A stretch of DNA of 64,000 bases from the NCBI GenBank assembly GCA_016713625.1, contig JADJOT010000010.1, positions 496,001 through 560,000 of the forward strand, given 5' to 3'. Made by a program: the position numbers and the translations under genes. Under the pieces are notes generated by a model. The model did no database searches and was not told where the DNA came from. It was given only the letters and a program-made list of their open reading frames with translations. Below are positions 42,807-52,741 of the stretch, in pieces; the stretch's first letter is position 1, and every line of letters begins with the position of its first letter. Source of the stretch: Candidatus Accumulibacter affinis. Lineage in GTDB: Bacteria > Pseudomonadota > Gammaproteobacteria > Burkholderiales > Rhodocyclaceae.

Positions 42807-42816
42807 ACCGGCTGAG

Positions 42817-42852
42817 AAGGACGTCGGCCCGCACAGGCGGGCCGACGTCCTT
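42817..42852 (-). terminator. Perfect 16-bp stem after the tauD-ssuA' unit
   Basis: AAGGACGTCGGCCCGC pairs exactly with 42837-42852 around the 4-base loop ACAG. On the minus strand it lies 3 bases after the stop of the ssuA remnant. There is no clear T tract. Confidence 0.55.
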
Positions 42853-42855
42853 GAA

Positions 42856-43055
42856 CTATTTCTTCTTCGCAGTCGGCCATGCCGCATCGGCAACGCGGAC
42901 CTGCCTGGGCACCAGCTTCAATTCGTAGAAGGTGTCAGCAATCTTCTGTTGCTGCGCCAGAACTTCTTCGCTTACCGGCTTGACACCGTAGCTGAAGCGC
43001 TGGGCAGCCAGTTCAACAGTCGGAAGATCGATACCGATCTGTGGGCCCGAACCAA
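42856..43055 (-). pseudogene. C-terminal remnant of a second ssuA
   Basis: The minus strand encodes IDLPTVELAAQRFSYGVKPVSEEVLAQQQKIADTFYELKLVPRQVRVADAAWPTAKKK and a stop at 42856. It aligns by eye with the end of the adjacent intact SsuA (VELSIRRYSNVVKPIADQVLAEQQKLADTFLELKLIPKEIKVKDA). The first 250 or so residues are absent. It lies directly downstream of tauD on the same strand. Confidence 0.8.
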
Positions 43056-43131
43056 TCGAGCGAGCGTTTGCTGATGCATGAGGATCCTTTCACAGGGAGA
43101 TTCGGAGGTGTGGAGAGACAGTGGCGCCGGA

Positions 43132-44004
43132 TCAGAAAGCCTGTTCTTCGCCAAAGGTCACCCGGTCCAGCAGGCGGTGCTGCCCGCCGTAGTCGCTGAC
43201 CGCGTAATGGACGGTGGCCCGGTTGTCCCAGACGGCCAGGGTGTTCTTCTGCCAGCGCAATCGGGCCTGGAATTCCGGGCGTTGGAAGCGGGTGAAAAGC
43301 AGGGTCAGCAGGGCGTCGCTCTCCTGGCGCGAAAGGCCCTTGATGCGGTCGGTGAAGTTCGGATTGACGTAAACGAGTTTCCTGCCGGTCACCGGATGCG
43401 TGCGAACGACTGGGTGGACCACTGGCAGGTGGTCGTTCCTGGCCTTCCGGTACAGCGCCTCACCGTCGGGCAGTGCCGCGAAGTATTGCGGCCAGCCGCT
43501 GTGCTCGAAGCTGTGAATCGCTTCGAGTTCTGCGAGATACAGTTGCAGCGAGCGCGGCAGCGAATCATAGACCGCCGTCGCACTGGCCCAGACGGTATCG
43601 CCACCGGAGTCGGGAACGATATGGGAATAGAGGACCGTACCCGTCGGCGGGTTGGCGACAAAGGTGATGTCGGCGTGCCACTGATCGGTACCGTAGCGAT
43701 TGACGCCCGGCCTGGCTTCGAGCACCTCGATGAACTTCTGCACTTCATGCCGCGGGAAAAAGGCCTTGGCCTTGTCGGGATCACCGAAGACGCGGGCCAC
43801 CGCCACCTGTTCGGCCGGACTTAGCTTCTGTTTACGGAAAAAGAGAACCTGGAATTCGGCGAGTGCCTTGCGCAACTCGGCACGCGCGCCGGAATCCTCG
43901 ATTTCTGCAAGATCAAAGTCGTGTACCACCGCACCGATGGTGGGGGTGTACGGCTCGATGAGAAGGTGTTTGTAGCCGGGGACGGGGTTTTCGGGTTTGG
44001 ACAT
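43132..44004 (-). CDS. tauD: Taurine dioxygenase
   Basis: 290 residues, the usual size of TauD/TfdA dioxygenases. The Fe(II) triad is visible: His110 and Asp112 in DQWHADITF and His266 in NRATVHYAV; the 2-oxoglutarate-binding Arg is in GGQHRLLDRVTF. It oxidises taurine or related sulfonates to aminoacetaldehyde and sulfite in the cytoplasm. Upstream lies an intergenic region with a GCTTATAAGC palindrome; downstream is an ssuA remnant. The true substrate may be another sulfonate or sulfate ester (AtsK-like). Confidence 0.9.
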   Translation of the reverse strand: MSKPENPVPGYKHLLIEPYTPTIGAVVHDFDLAEIEDSGARAELRKALAEFQVLFFRKQKLSPAEQVAVARVFGDPDKAKAFFPRHEVQKFIEVLEARPGVNRYGTDQWHADITFVANPPTGTVLYSHIVPDSGGDTVWASATAVYDSLPRSLQLYLAELEAIHSFEHSGWPQYFAALPDGEALYRKARNDHLPVVHPVVRTHPVTGRKLVYVNPNFTDRIKGLSRQESDALLTLLFTRFQRPEFQARLRWQKNTLAVWDNRATVHYAVSDYGGQHRLLDRVTFGEEQAF

Positions 44005-44120
44005 GGGAAGACTCCTGTAGGGACTGTGGAATGGTCGGGAAATGCTCGCCCGACAAAGTCTAGGGAGCGGCTTCCCGTCGGCGAACCAATTATTTCTGCA
44101 AGGAATATCACGAGTTGCCG

Positions 44121-44140
44121 AGCAAGCTTATAAGCCGCGG
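44121..44140 (-). promoter_or_regulatory. Palindromic GCTTATAAGC element upstream of tauD
   Basis: The perfect 10-bp palindrome GCTTATAAGC is at 44126-44135, about 125 bases before the tauD start, with AT-rich sequence (CCAATTATTTCTGCAAGGAAT) between it and the gene. Clearest symmetric form of the element that recurs before the sulfur operons. Confidence 0.5.
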
Positions 44141-45747
44141 CTCGCTTGCAGCCGCCGGCCGACACAATGACGACGCGACGACCTTGCGGACTTGTCCAAG
44201 CACGTCTCAGTCCCTGGCGCTGTACGCTGCGTACTTGGCCAGCAGTCGCCGCGGGGGCTTGAAGGCGTCACGTCGAAAAGGGTCGCCGAGGGCCTGGGTC
44301 AGGCGAAGGTTGATCACCGTCGGTTGCTCCAGGGCAATCGCCGCCAGCAGGGCATCACCGACCTGGTCCTCGTGTTCGACGGTGATGCCCTGTGCCCCCA
44401 TGGCGCGCGCCACTTCGGCGAAATTCGGATTGTCCAGCTCGGTACCCAGAAAGCGGCTGTCGAAGTAATCGATCTGATTGCGCTTTTCGGCACCCCATTG
44501 GCCGTTGTCGAAAACCACCGCCACCACCGGGATCTTCTCGCGCACCGCGGTCATTACCTCGGTCAGGCTCATGCCCCAGGCGCCGTCGCCGACATAGGCT
44601 ATGGCGGGTCGATCCGGCCGCCCGACCTTGGCGCCCAGCGCCGTCGGATAAGCGTAGCCGCAGTTGCCGAAGGCCATGGCAGCGAAGAAGGAGTTGGCTT
44701 CCTCGAACTCGAGGTAGCTGTTGGCGACCGAACAGACGTTACCGATGTCGGTAGCGACCATGGCGTTCGCCGGACGCGCCATGGCCAGTGCCGCCAGTGC
44801 GCGCCTGGGATCGACGCGCCCTGCCTCGTTGGCGCCAGCCTGGCTTGACAGCACCTGGGCCCAGGCCGCTTTTTCGGCAGCAATCGTGGCAATCCGTTCC
44901 ACGTTCCGCGGCCGCTCGCCCTGCAGGCGGCGCAATTCTTCGGCAATCGCTGCCGCCGCCGCCCTGGCGTCGCCATTGATGGCGAGTTCAACCGGTTTGA
45001 CCAGACCGAGAACCCGCAGCTCGCTATCTACCTGGATGATCTTCGCGCCCTGCGGCCAGTAGTCGAGGCCGTACTGGGGCAGGGTGCCAAAAGGACCGAG
45101 ACGGGTGCCCAGGGCGAGGACCACGTCCGCCCGGGCAAGCAGTTTCATCGCCGCCTGCGAACCCTGGTAGCCAAGCGGGCCGGCAGCCAGTTCATGGCTG
45201 CTGGGGAATGTGTCGTTATGCAGGTAGGAGTTGACGACTGCCGCGGAGAGATGCTCGGCCAGTCGTTGCAGCTCGCCAACGCCCTCGGCGATGGCGACGC
45301 CGCCGCCGGCGATGATCACCGGGAAGCTGGCATCGGCGAGCAAGCGCGCCGCGGTCGCGATCGCCTGGCGATCGCCGGCGCCACGATTGACGGCAAAGGG
45401 TTGCGGAATCACCGTTTCGATCTCGCCGTAGAAGTGATCGCGGGGAATGTTCACCTGCGTCGGCCCCCGTTCATGCAGCGCGTAGTGGAACGCTCGCCCG
45501 GTCAGTTCGGCGATGCGCTGCGGGCTGTTGACCTGGGCCTGCCAGCGGGTGATCTTCGAGAAGATCGGCAACTGCTCGGTTTCCTGAAAACCGCCGAGAC
45601 CGGCAGTCAGGCTGCCCGCTTCCGGTGTGATCGCCACCACCGGCGAATGGGCCCAATAGGCAGCGGCGATGGCGGTGACGAAATTGGTGACACCCGGCCC
45701 GTTCTGGCCGATGCACACCCCGTGCCGGCCAGTAGCGCGGGCGTAGC

Positions 45748-47729
45748 GTGCGCCGTGTCAAGGCGCTGTCTTTCAGCGGGTGCGAATCCCGTCCGGTAAC
45801 TTTCGTTCCGACCGGTAGCAACTGGAGCAGTCGCGAAGGCAACAAAGCGGCTGAAGCCTTCGGTGTAGAGGGTTCTTTAGGGAACTTGGCGAGCATGCAG
45901 GCCGTAATGTGAATGAACACTGAGCAGGCCTCGGAAAGAGCGATGCGGAAGCCGACCCGGCGCGTTACAACGGGGAAGGCCGCTGTCGTAGGTGAAGCGA
46001 ACGAAAGGCGGCCTGCGATTCCGCCGGGGGTAGTGGTGACGGCATGTGTGGAAGAGGAAGACAGAGGCAACACGGGGAAGCCCCATCGCGTGGTCAAGCG
46101 CAAGACCAACCGGACGCCCGCGAGGACAGGCCGGGCGAGGTGGGGTGGCGGAGAGGCCCGTAGTACCGTTGAAGTCGGGTAATGCCGATGGAGGAAAGGG
46201 CCTCAGTTCAAGACCAACGCAAAAGCAGAAAGGGATAGGAGATTGGGCAACCTGCAAACTCCGATCAACGTTCAGAAACTGCGGATGGCGTTACATGCCA
46301 AAGCGAAGGAAGAACCCGGGTACCGGTTTCTACCTCCTGTACGACAAGATTCATCGACGGGACGTGCTCGACCATGCCTACCGAAGCTGCCAAGCCAACC
46401 AGGGAGCAGCCGGGGTAGATGGAGTGCGTTTTGAAGACATCGAAGCGTATGGAGAAGAACGCTGGCTAGGGAACTGGCGGAACGGCTGAAGCAGAAGGAC
46501 TACCGACCGGGAAGCGGTCAAACGGGTCTGGATACCGAAGCCGAACGGCAAGCTGCGTCCCTTGGGCATACCGACGATCACCGACCGAGTGGTACAAACG
46601 GCGGTGCTGCTCGTGCTGGAACCTATCTTTGAAGCCGACCTGCAACCGGAGCAATACGCCTACCGGGCAGAGCGGGGAGCGCAGGACGCGGTAAAGGCGG
46701 TTCATCGTCTGCTGAATACAGGACACCAGCAAGTGATCGATGCGGATCTGTCAGGCTATTTCGATAGCATTCCGCACCCTGAGCTGATGAAGAGCGTCGC
46801 CCGTCGGATCGTGGATCGGCACGTTCTGCACCTCATCAAGCAATGGCTGGAAGCGCCAGTGGAAGAGGACGATGGACACGGTCACCGGAAGCGGACGACG
46901 TCCAACCGGGACACCGGACGCGGCACCCGCAAGGGGCTCCGATTTCACCGCTGCTGTCGAATCTGTACATGCGGCGTTTCCTCCTCGGATGGAAGAGGTT
47001 GGGGTATGCCCGTCGCTGGTCGGCGCACATCGTCAATTACGCAGACGACTTCGTCATCTGCTGCAAAGGCCGGGCAGAAGATGCCATGGACGCGATGCGG
47101 GGGATGATGGAGCAACTGAAGCTGACGGTGAACGACGACAAGACACACCTGTGTCAAATACCGCAAGAGCGGTTTGATTTCCTGGGTTACACCCTCGGGC
47201 GGTGCTACAGCCGCGAGACCGGGCGCGCCTACATCGGCACTCGGCCCTCGCAGAAGAGCATCAAACGGATGGTGGAAAGCATCACTCGGGAAACCGACCG
47301 TTGCCGAACCCTCCTGGATGCCGAGTTTGTCGTGGGACGGCTGAACCGGAAACTGACCGGCTGGGCGAATTACTTCTGCCTCGGTCCAGTCAGCCCGGCC
47401 TATCGGGCGATCAACTCCCACGTCACGCAACGGCTCCGCCGGTGGTTATGCAAGAAGCCAAGGTCTCCGGCACGGGGTTGGCGCGCTACCCGGATCAGTA
47501 TCTCTACGAACAGTTGGGGCTGGTCAATTTGCCGGCACGGACCCATGACCTTCCGTGGGCGAAAGCGTGATGTCTTGTCCGAGAGCCGGATGCGGGAAAA
47601 CCGCACGTCCGGTTCGATGAGCGGGATGTGGAAACGGGGCGATGGCCCGGCTACTTGGGCACCGTCAGACGAAAGGGACGGAAACAGACAAGCCGGACCT
47701 AATGCTACCGCGCCACATCTCGACTCTAC
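45748..47729 (+). mobile_element. Group II intron inserted antisense in xsc
   Basis: 1982 bp starting GTGCGCC (the conserved GTGYG 5' end) and ending CTCTAC, consistent with the AY 3' end. Domain V is well formed at 47580-47613 (GAGCCGGATGCGGG, AAAA, CCGCACGTCCGGTTC). The domain VI stem seems to pair GGGATGTGG (47624-47632) with CCACATCTC (47714-47722), with about 80 bases in between, longer than usual. The encoded reverse transcriptase is frameshifted. Boundaries are fixed by the intact xsc frame on both sides. Confidence 0.85.
46243..47570 (+). pseudogene. Group II intron reverse transcriptase/maturase, several frameshifts
   Basis: The family segments are all present but in changing frames: LQTPINVQKLRMALHAKAKEEPGYRF, then YLLYDKIHRRDVLDHAY and GAAGVDGVRFEDIEAYG, then ELAERLKQKDYRP, then PLGIPTITDRVVQTAVLLVLEPIFEADLQPEQYAYRAERGAQDA and IDADLSGYFDSIPH, then PQGAPISPLLSNLYMRRF, the catalytic YADDFVICCKG near 47038, and the maturase-like TGWANYFCLGPVS. 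I count at least four single-base shifts (about 46329, 46470, 46510 and 46930). Mobility in cis is therefore lost unless these are sequencing errors. Confidence 0.8.
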
Positions 47730-47989
47730 CGTCGGCCATGTGCGCGGCGTTCTGTTCGTGGGCCACCGAGATGAAGCGGATTCCGGCGAGGGGAAACAGG
47801 TCGTGGGCATCCATGTAAGCGGAGCCGACAATGCCGAAAACATCTCGCACCCCGTTGGCTACCAGCGTCTCGACGAATGCCTCGGAGGGCGTCATGCGCT
47901 GCTTGGTGGTCTCTGTCGCCATCTGCGGCTTCTCCTGATCAAAGGAAGTCGATTGTAGCCAGCGCCAGGCTGGGGATGAACGAAGATTC

Positions 47990-48012
47990 TCTGCTTTGCT
48001 TATTCGCGTTTC
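47990..48012 (-). promoter_or_regulatory. Candidate CysB-type site upstream of xsc
   Basis: TTTGCTTATTCGCG with GCTTAT at 47998-48003, about 75 bases before the xsc start on the opposite strand; resembles the segment near 32170 (TTTGCTTATTCG). Confidence 0.4.
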
Positions 48013-48222
48013 GCTGACCCAGGGGGAATCCGGTGCAAGCCACCATCAAGCCCCGCGAGAGTTGTCCAGCGCACGCATCGACCATCACAGGTTGTATCAT
48101 CCGCTGACGCCAGTGCTTCCCTCATCAAGTGAAAACAATTCGACGAACGAACGTATGTGGGTTGGTGGCGCGCTTCCCTATCCGTTCAACCCGTCCGAGA
48201 AAGTGAACCACATGAAGATCAG

Positions 48223-50746
48223 ACAACTTCAGACCTCCCGGAAGTCCGACGGTGATGCCTCGTTAAGCACATGATTCAAGGTCACTATCGTCGTTTTTTG
48301 GACGTTCAGTGGCGCCAGGATAAATATTGTATTTTGGACAAAATAAGTTGCAGACGATTGTAAGTGATGCAGAGTTAGTTGCTTGTGTATAACTGTGTCG
48401 CTATAATCTCGCCAGGCAGGTGGGACTTGGAGTCGATCGGTGACGCAGAGCGAGTTGTTGGCAGAAGAAGTCAAGCAGGCGGGTCGTTTTGACCTCGGCA
48501 GGGGCTATTCGCTCTACCTGCCCCGTGGCCCTCGCAGCCGGGGCGATCTCTATCATCATGGCTGCCTGAGCAAACGGGTGAATCTTGCCGACAAGGCCGA
48601 GCGGCGCCTCCTGGTGGTCGAGTTGTTACAGAGGAACCTTAACCAGACGCGCTTGGCCGAGGTGCTGGGTCTCAGTCGCCAGACGCTACACAACTATCGC
48701 GAAAGTTATCGGCTATTTGGGGTGGAACGGGCTGCTGCATGGCTACAGTCCGAGCCGTAGCGTGAGCGACGAACTGCAAGGTCGGCTGCATGTCGGCAAA
48801 CGTCGGCCGGGCTCAAAGGCCCGCGAACTCGAAGCCTTGCGGCGCGCCGAGAAGATGTCCGCCAAGGAGGTGACCCCAGGTGAACTGGCGTGGGATGGCG
48901 AAGCGGTGGCGAACTATGCGCTGGAGGAGACGGCCATCGAAGAGGTCTTGCGGGTCGATCCGCCGACCCTTGAAGCGATGCCGCAGGGGGATGAGTCGAG
49001 CAGCCAGGCCGCAGCGGAGCCGACCGCACCGGAACGTGCGCCCGCACCCGTGATCGAGCTTCCCTATGCGGATAACCATGGCTGGGAAGCCAGCCGCTAT
49101 GTCGGCATTTTCCCTGTCTTGCTGGTGCTGATCAGCCAATGGCAGTGGATGCAACGGATCTTCCGGCTGTTCGGTAACGGTTGGCGCATCTTCGTCGTGT
49201 TCGCCCTGATGGCGGTGCGCGACATCCGCTCCATCGAACAGCTCAAACATGTGCGGCGTGAAGAGGCGGGACGGCTCCTGGGCTTGGGGCGGCTACCCGC
49301 GCTCGACACGTTGTGGGGCTGGTTCCATGAGGTCGCCGGCAAGTCTCGGGCCGGGACACTGCTGAAGGAATTTTTCGCAGATCAGATTCGTTGCGGGCTG
49401 GTCGCCGTCCGGCTGTGGTTTAGCGACGGCCATCTCTTGCCTTATACCGGACAGAACAAGGTGCATGCGGCCTGGAGCACGCAACGGCGGATGCCGATGC
49501 CCGGACAGACCAATCTGGTCACTTGTGACGAACGGGGGCGCATCGTCACTTTTTGAGATTCAGGAGGGCAAGGGAAACCTGCGCGCCCAGATTCTGAAGC
49601 TTGGCGAGTATGCGCGAGAACAGTCCCTGGGCACCCCGCCGGTGCAGGTCTTCGACCGTGAGGGCGATGGCCTGGGCTTTTTCAGCGAACTCATACGCCA
49701 GCGTACGCCCTTCATCACCTGGGAGAAGAACGCCAATCAAGCACGGCTCATGGCCTTGCCAGCGACCGACTTCACCCACCACGTGCAGATCAACGGTACG
49801 GACTATCGTCTGCTCGAAGAGACCCGGCCGTGCCTCTACTCACCCGACAGCGACCCCGACACCGGCACGGTCGACCCGCCGCACGCTTTCGATCTGCGCC
49901 GGCTGGTGTTGTGGAATCTGCGCACCCATCACCGCATCAGCGTGTTGTGCTGGGAGGGTGACCTTCAGCTCTCGCCAGAAGAAGTGCTCACCGCGATGCT
50001 CAGTCGCTGGGGCGCCTCGGAGAACACGTTCAAGCACCTCCAGGCGCGTCATCCCTATCATTACCATCCGGGCTTTGGACTCGCCGACAGCGAGAAACAG
50101 GACATCGCCAATCCTCGGATCAAGGCGCTGGCGCAGCAGATAGCGACTACCCAAGGGCATCTCGCCAAACTCTACAAGCAATACGCCAAAACCCAACCGA
50201 GCTTCAATCGCGACGGCAGCGAACGTCACAACAGTCGGCATCGGCGACTCGCTGAAGCCATCACCGTGAGCGAAACGCAACTCAAACAACTCCAGGCCGA
50301 CAAAGCCCAGTTGCCCGAGCGCGTCGATGTCGCGGGGTTGTCCGATTACCGCTCCTTCAAAGCCATCGACAACGAAGGGAAAAACCTCTTCGACTTCGTC
50401 ACCACCTCGGTATGGAATGCCCGCCGTCAGCTTCTGGATTGGCTTGCCGACAGTTACGCCAAGGACAGCGATCGGGTGGACCTGCTCTACGCGATCTTCA
50501 ACTGCCAGGGCTGGATACGCAGCGACGAGCAATGGGTGGTCGTGCGCCTGGAGCCGCTGCAGCAACCCGCCCGCCGTAGTGCTCAGGAACAACTCTGCCG
50601 CAAGCTCACCGGCCTCGGCGCCAGGATCCCCGGTGGGAAATGGCTGCGCATCGAGGTGGGCGCGTCTCCGCTATGAGTGTCAGCTTCGCCTACACTGTCC
50701 AAAATTGGGCGCACTTCAGCGGGGTTTCCGGGAGGTCTGAACTTGT
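48223..50746 (+). mobile_element. Large insertion sequence with inverted ends
   Basis: ACAACTTCAGACCTCCCGGAA at the left (48223-48243) and, inverted, ACAAGTTCAGACCTCCCGGAA at the right (50726-50746) differ at one base and mark the ends. The interior is one frameshifted transposase-like gene. The element separates the promoter side of a rhodanese gene (ATGAAG near 48212) from its body at 50757. No target duplication was recognised. Confidence 0.7.
48440..50676 (+). pseudogene. Transposase-like protein (about 745 codons) with two frameshifts
   Basis: Three frames follow each other: 48440 to about 48720 with a helix-turn-helix (NQTRLAEVLGLSRQTLHNYRESYRLFG), about 48720-49550 with a long middle domain (VFALMAVRDIRSIEQLKHVRREEAGRLLGLGRLPALDTLWGWFHEVAGKS; VRLWFSDGHLLPYTGQNKVH), and 49550-50676 (VQVFDREGDGLGFFSELIRQRTPFITWEKN; TENTFKHLQ-like SENTFKHLQARHPYHYHPGFGLADSEKQ). 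The shifts lie in TTTGGGG near 48718 and in the T5 run at about 49550. The DDE-like pattern and terminal repeats point to a transposase, but I cannot name the IS family. Confidence 0.7.
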
Positions 50747-50756
50747 CCCTGCACTG

Positions 50757-51245
50757 ATGTATTGCTTCCTGCTCCCAGGCTCTGCCATCGCCGATACCAA
50801 GTTCGAAGTCGAAGCCGCCAGGGAAGTCGAGGCGGTGAAGCTGGCCCGCGACACCCAGGCGGGCGGTTATCAACTGCTGACCGCGGCCGAGCTGAAGAAA
50901 ATGCTCGATGAGGCAAAGCCGATGGTGCTGATGGATACCATGCCCTACGACGCCAGTTACAAGAAGGAACATCTGCCGGGGGCGAAGCATTTCCTCTTCC
51001 CGGTAGCACGCATGACTTCCTGGGACACGAAGGAAACTGACGGCAAGACCGAGGCTGATTTCACCGCCTTGCTGGGCGAGGACAAGGACAAGCCGATAGT
51101 GTTCTACTGTGGCTTCGTCAAATGCACGCGCAGCGACAACGGTGCGGCGTGGGCGCGCAAGCTCGGCTATACGCAGGTCTATCGTTTCCCAGGCGGCCTG
51201 TTCGCATGGAAAGGTGCCGATTTTCCGCTCGAAGCGGTGAAATAG
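50757..51245 (+). pseudogene. Periplasmic rhodanese-like protein, 5' end cut by an IS
   Basis: The frame from ATG 50757 starts inside a signal peptide (CFLLPGSAIA|DTKFEVEAAREVEAVKLARD), so the first ten or so residues are gone and an element lies directly upstream. The rhodanese domain is complete: LTAAELKKMLDEAKPMVLMDTMPYDASYKKEHLPGAKHF, active-site loop VFYCGFVKCTRSD with Cys, and LGYTQVYRFPGGLFAWKGADFP. It may still be translated, but without an efficient export signal or its own promoter. Its original start was probably at about 48212, divergent from xsc. Confidence 0.7.
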
Positions 51246-51302
51246 CGCAGTTTTCTCTTTTCCCGCCCGCCGTATCCACGGTGACGTCTCGTTGCTTCGC
51301 GG

Positions 51303-52046
51303 TCATGCCGCTTCCGCGAACGGCGTGCGGATGTCCGACAGGAACTGTCGCAGCCGCGGATGCTCGGGCCGGGCGAAGAATTCGCTCGGCACCGCCCGTT
51401 CGAGGACCTTACCCTCGTCCATGAACAGTACCCGGTCGGCGACGTCGCGCGCGAAACCCATCTCGTGCGTCACGCAGACCATGGTCATGCCGTCGCGCGC
51501 GAGGTCGCGCATGACCAGCAGCACCTCGCCGACCATCTCGGGGTCGAGCGCGCTGGTCGGTTCGTCGAAGAGCATCAGCGGCGGCCGCATCGCCAGCGCG
51601 CGGGCAATCGCCACCCGTTGTTGCTGCCCGCCCGAAAGCTCGCCCGGATAGGCGCGCGCCTTGGCTGCCAGGCCGACGCGAGCGAGTAGCGTCAGCGCCT
51701 CGTCGCGGGCTTCGGATGGTTTGAGTCCGCGCAGGCGGGTCGGCGCCAGCGTGCAGTTTTCGAGCACGGTGATATGCGGGAACAGATTGAACTGCTGGAA
51801 GACGAAGCCGATGTGCGAACGGAAGGCGTTGAGTTTGACGTGCGGACCGTAGGCATCGACGCCGTCGATGACGATGCGGCCGGACTGGATCGGCTCCAGC
51901 CGGTTCAAGGTGCGGATCAGGGTCGATTTTCCCGACCCCGACGGACCGCAAACGACGACTACCTCGCCTTTGGCCACGCTCTCGGTAACGTTCACGAGCG
52001 CCTGGTAGCTGCCGTACCACTTGTTGACTTTTTCGATCTGGATCAT
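51303..52046 (-). CDS. Polar amino-acid ABC transporter ATPase (GltL/GlnQ type)
   Basis: 247 residues from ATG 52046 (MIQIEKVNKWYGSYQALVNVTESV). Walker A GPSGSGKSTLIRTLNRLE, Q-loop VFQQFNLFPHITVLEN, signature LSGGQQQRVAIARALAMRP, Walker B LMLFDEPTSALDPEM and VTHEMGFARDVADRVLFMDEG are intact. The open frame upstream to 52568 overlaps the permease gene and is not real. Part of a four-gene operon; substrate could be glutamate/aspartate or, given the neighbourhood, cystine. Confidence 0.92.
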   Translation of the reverse strand: MIQIEKVNKWYGSYQALVNVTESVAKGEVVVVCGPSGSGKSTLIRTLNRLEPIQSGRIVIDGVDAYGPHVKLNAFRSHIGFVFQQFNLFPHITVLENCTLAPTRLRGLKPSEARDEALTLLARVGLAAKARAYPGELSGGQQQRVAIARALAMRPPLMLFDEPTSALDPEMVGEVLLVMRDLARDGMTMVCVTHEMGFARDVADRVLFMDEGKVLERAVPSEFFARPEHPRLRQFLSDIRTPFAEAA

Positions 52047-52741
52047 GCGTGTGCCTTTGCCATCGTGCGTTGTTGGAGATGGCGCTCCAGCCAGAATGCC
52101 AAGCGAGAGAGGCCGAAGCAGAGAATGAAATAGGTCAGGCCGAGCAACAGATAGACTTCGGCCGGCCTGGTGAGCACCTGGGTGTTGATCTGGGTGGCGA
52201 TGAACGAGACTTCGGTCAAGCCGATGATGTAGCCGAGCGAGGTTTCCTTGATCGTCGCAACAAACTGGTTGACCAGTGAGGGCAGCATGTTGCGTACCAC
52301 TTGCGGCAGGATCACCAGCCGCATCGCGTCCAGATAGCTGAAGCCGAGCGAGCGTGCGCTTTCCGTCTGCCCCTTGCCGATGCCCTGGATGCCGGCGCGG
52401 ATGATCTCGGCCAGGTAAGCAGCGTCGAAGACCACCAGGGCGGTCAGCATGGTCCAGAATTGGTCGGTGTTTTGCCCGGTCAGGCTGGGGAGGAAGAAAT
52501 AGGCCCAGAAGACCACCATCAGCAGCGGCGTGCCGCGCACGACCTGGATCAGCGCGGTCACCGGCCAACGTACACTTCGCCAGGGACTGACCCGGGCGAT
52601 ACCAAAGACCAGGCCGAGAGGAAAGGCGAAGAGCAGACCGAGCACGGCGAGAATCAGCGTCAGCGCCAGGCCGCCGAGCGGTCCATGCGGATACTGGCCG
52701 ACCAGGAAATACAGCCAGTAGGTGTCGATCAGTTCGATCAC
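52043..52741 (-). CDS. Amino-acid ABC transporter permease (GltK type)
   Basis: 232 residues from GTG 52741, which overlaps the stop of the upstream permease (GTGA). HisM-type permease with VVRGTPLLMVVFWAYFFLP and the loop GIQGIGKGQTESARSLGFSYLDAMRLVILPQVVRNMLPSLVNQFVATIKETSLGYIIGLTEV. The longer open frame to 53269 is the shadow of the first permease. Pairs with the permease encoded upstream. Confidence 0.9.
   Translation of the reverse strand: MIELIDTYWLYFLVGQYPHGPLGGLALTLILAVLGLLFAFPLGLVFGIARVSPWRSVRWPVTALIQVVRGTPLLMVVFWAYFFLPSLTGQNTDQFWTMLTALVVFDAAYLAEIIRAGIQGIGKGQTESARSLGFSYLDAMRLVILPQVVRNMLPSLVNQFVATIKETSLGYIIGLTEVSFIATQINTQVLTRPAEVYLLLGLTYFILCFGLSRLAFWLERHLQQRTMAKAHA

Larger units (their letters stand above)
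44207..47922 (-). pseudogene. xsc: Sulfoacetaldehyde acetyltransferase split by an antisense group II intron
   Basis: The N-terminal 64 codons (47922-47730: MTPSEAFVETLVANGVRDVFGIVGSAYMDAHDLFPLAGIRFISVAHEQNAAHMADG) and the remainder (45747-44207: YARATGRHGVCIGQNGPGVTNFVTAIAAAYWAHSPVVAITPEAG ... GDGAWGMSLTEVMTAVREKIPVVAVVFDNGQWGAEKRNQ) join in frame to a 577-residue Xsc when 45748-47729 is removed. Xsc is a ThDP enzyme that converts sulfoacetaldehyde and phosphate to acetyl phosphate and sulfite. The intron lies on the opposite strand, so it cannot splice from the xsc transcript, and the gene should be inactive. An ATAAGC-type site lies upstream at 47998. Confidence 0.88.

Noticed and set aside
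47580..47729. The intron region as a normal spliced part of xsc
   Set aside because: Domain V and the 5' GTGCG lie on the plus strand, opposite to xsc, so the xsc transcript carries the complement and cannot splice.
48001..48274. 92-codon frame starting at 47996
   Set aside because: It runs through the xsc promoter region and into the end of the insertion element; only the ATGAAG near 48212 is plausible as a real start.
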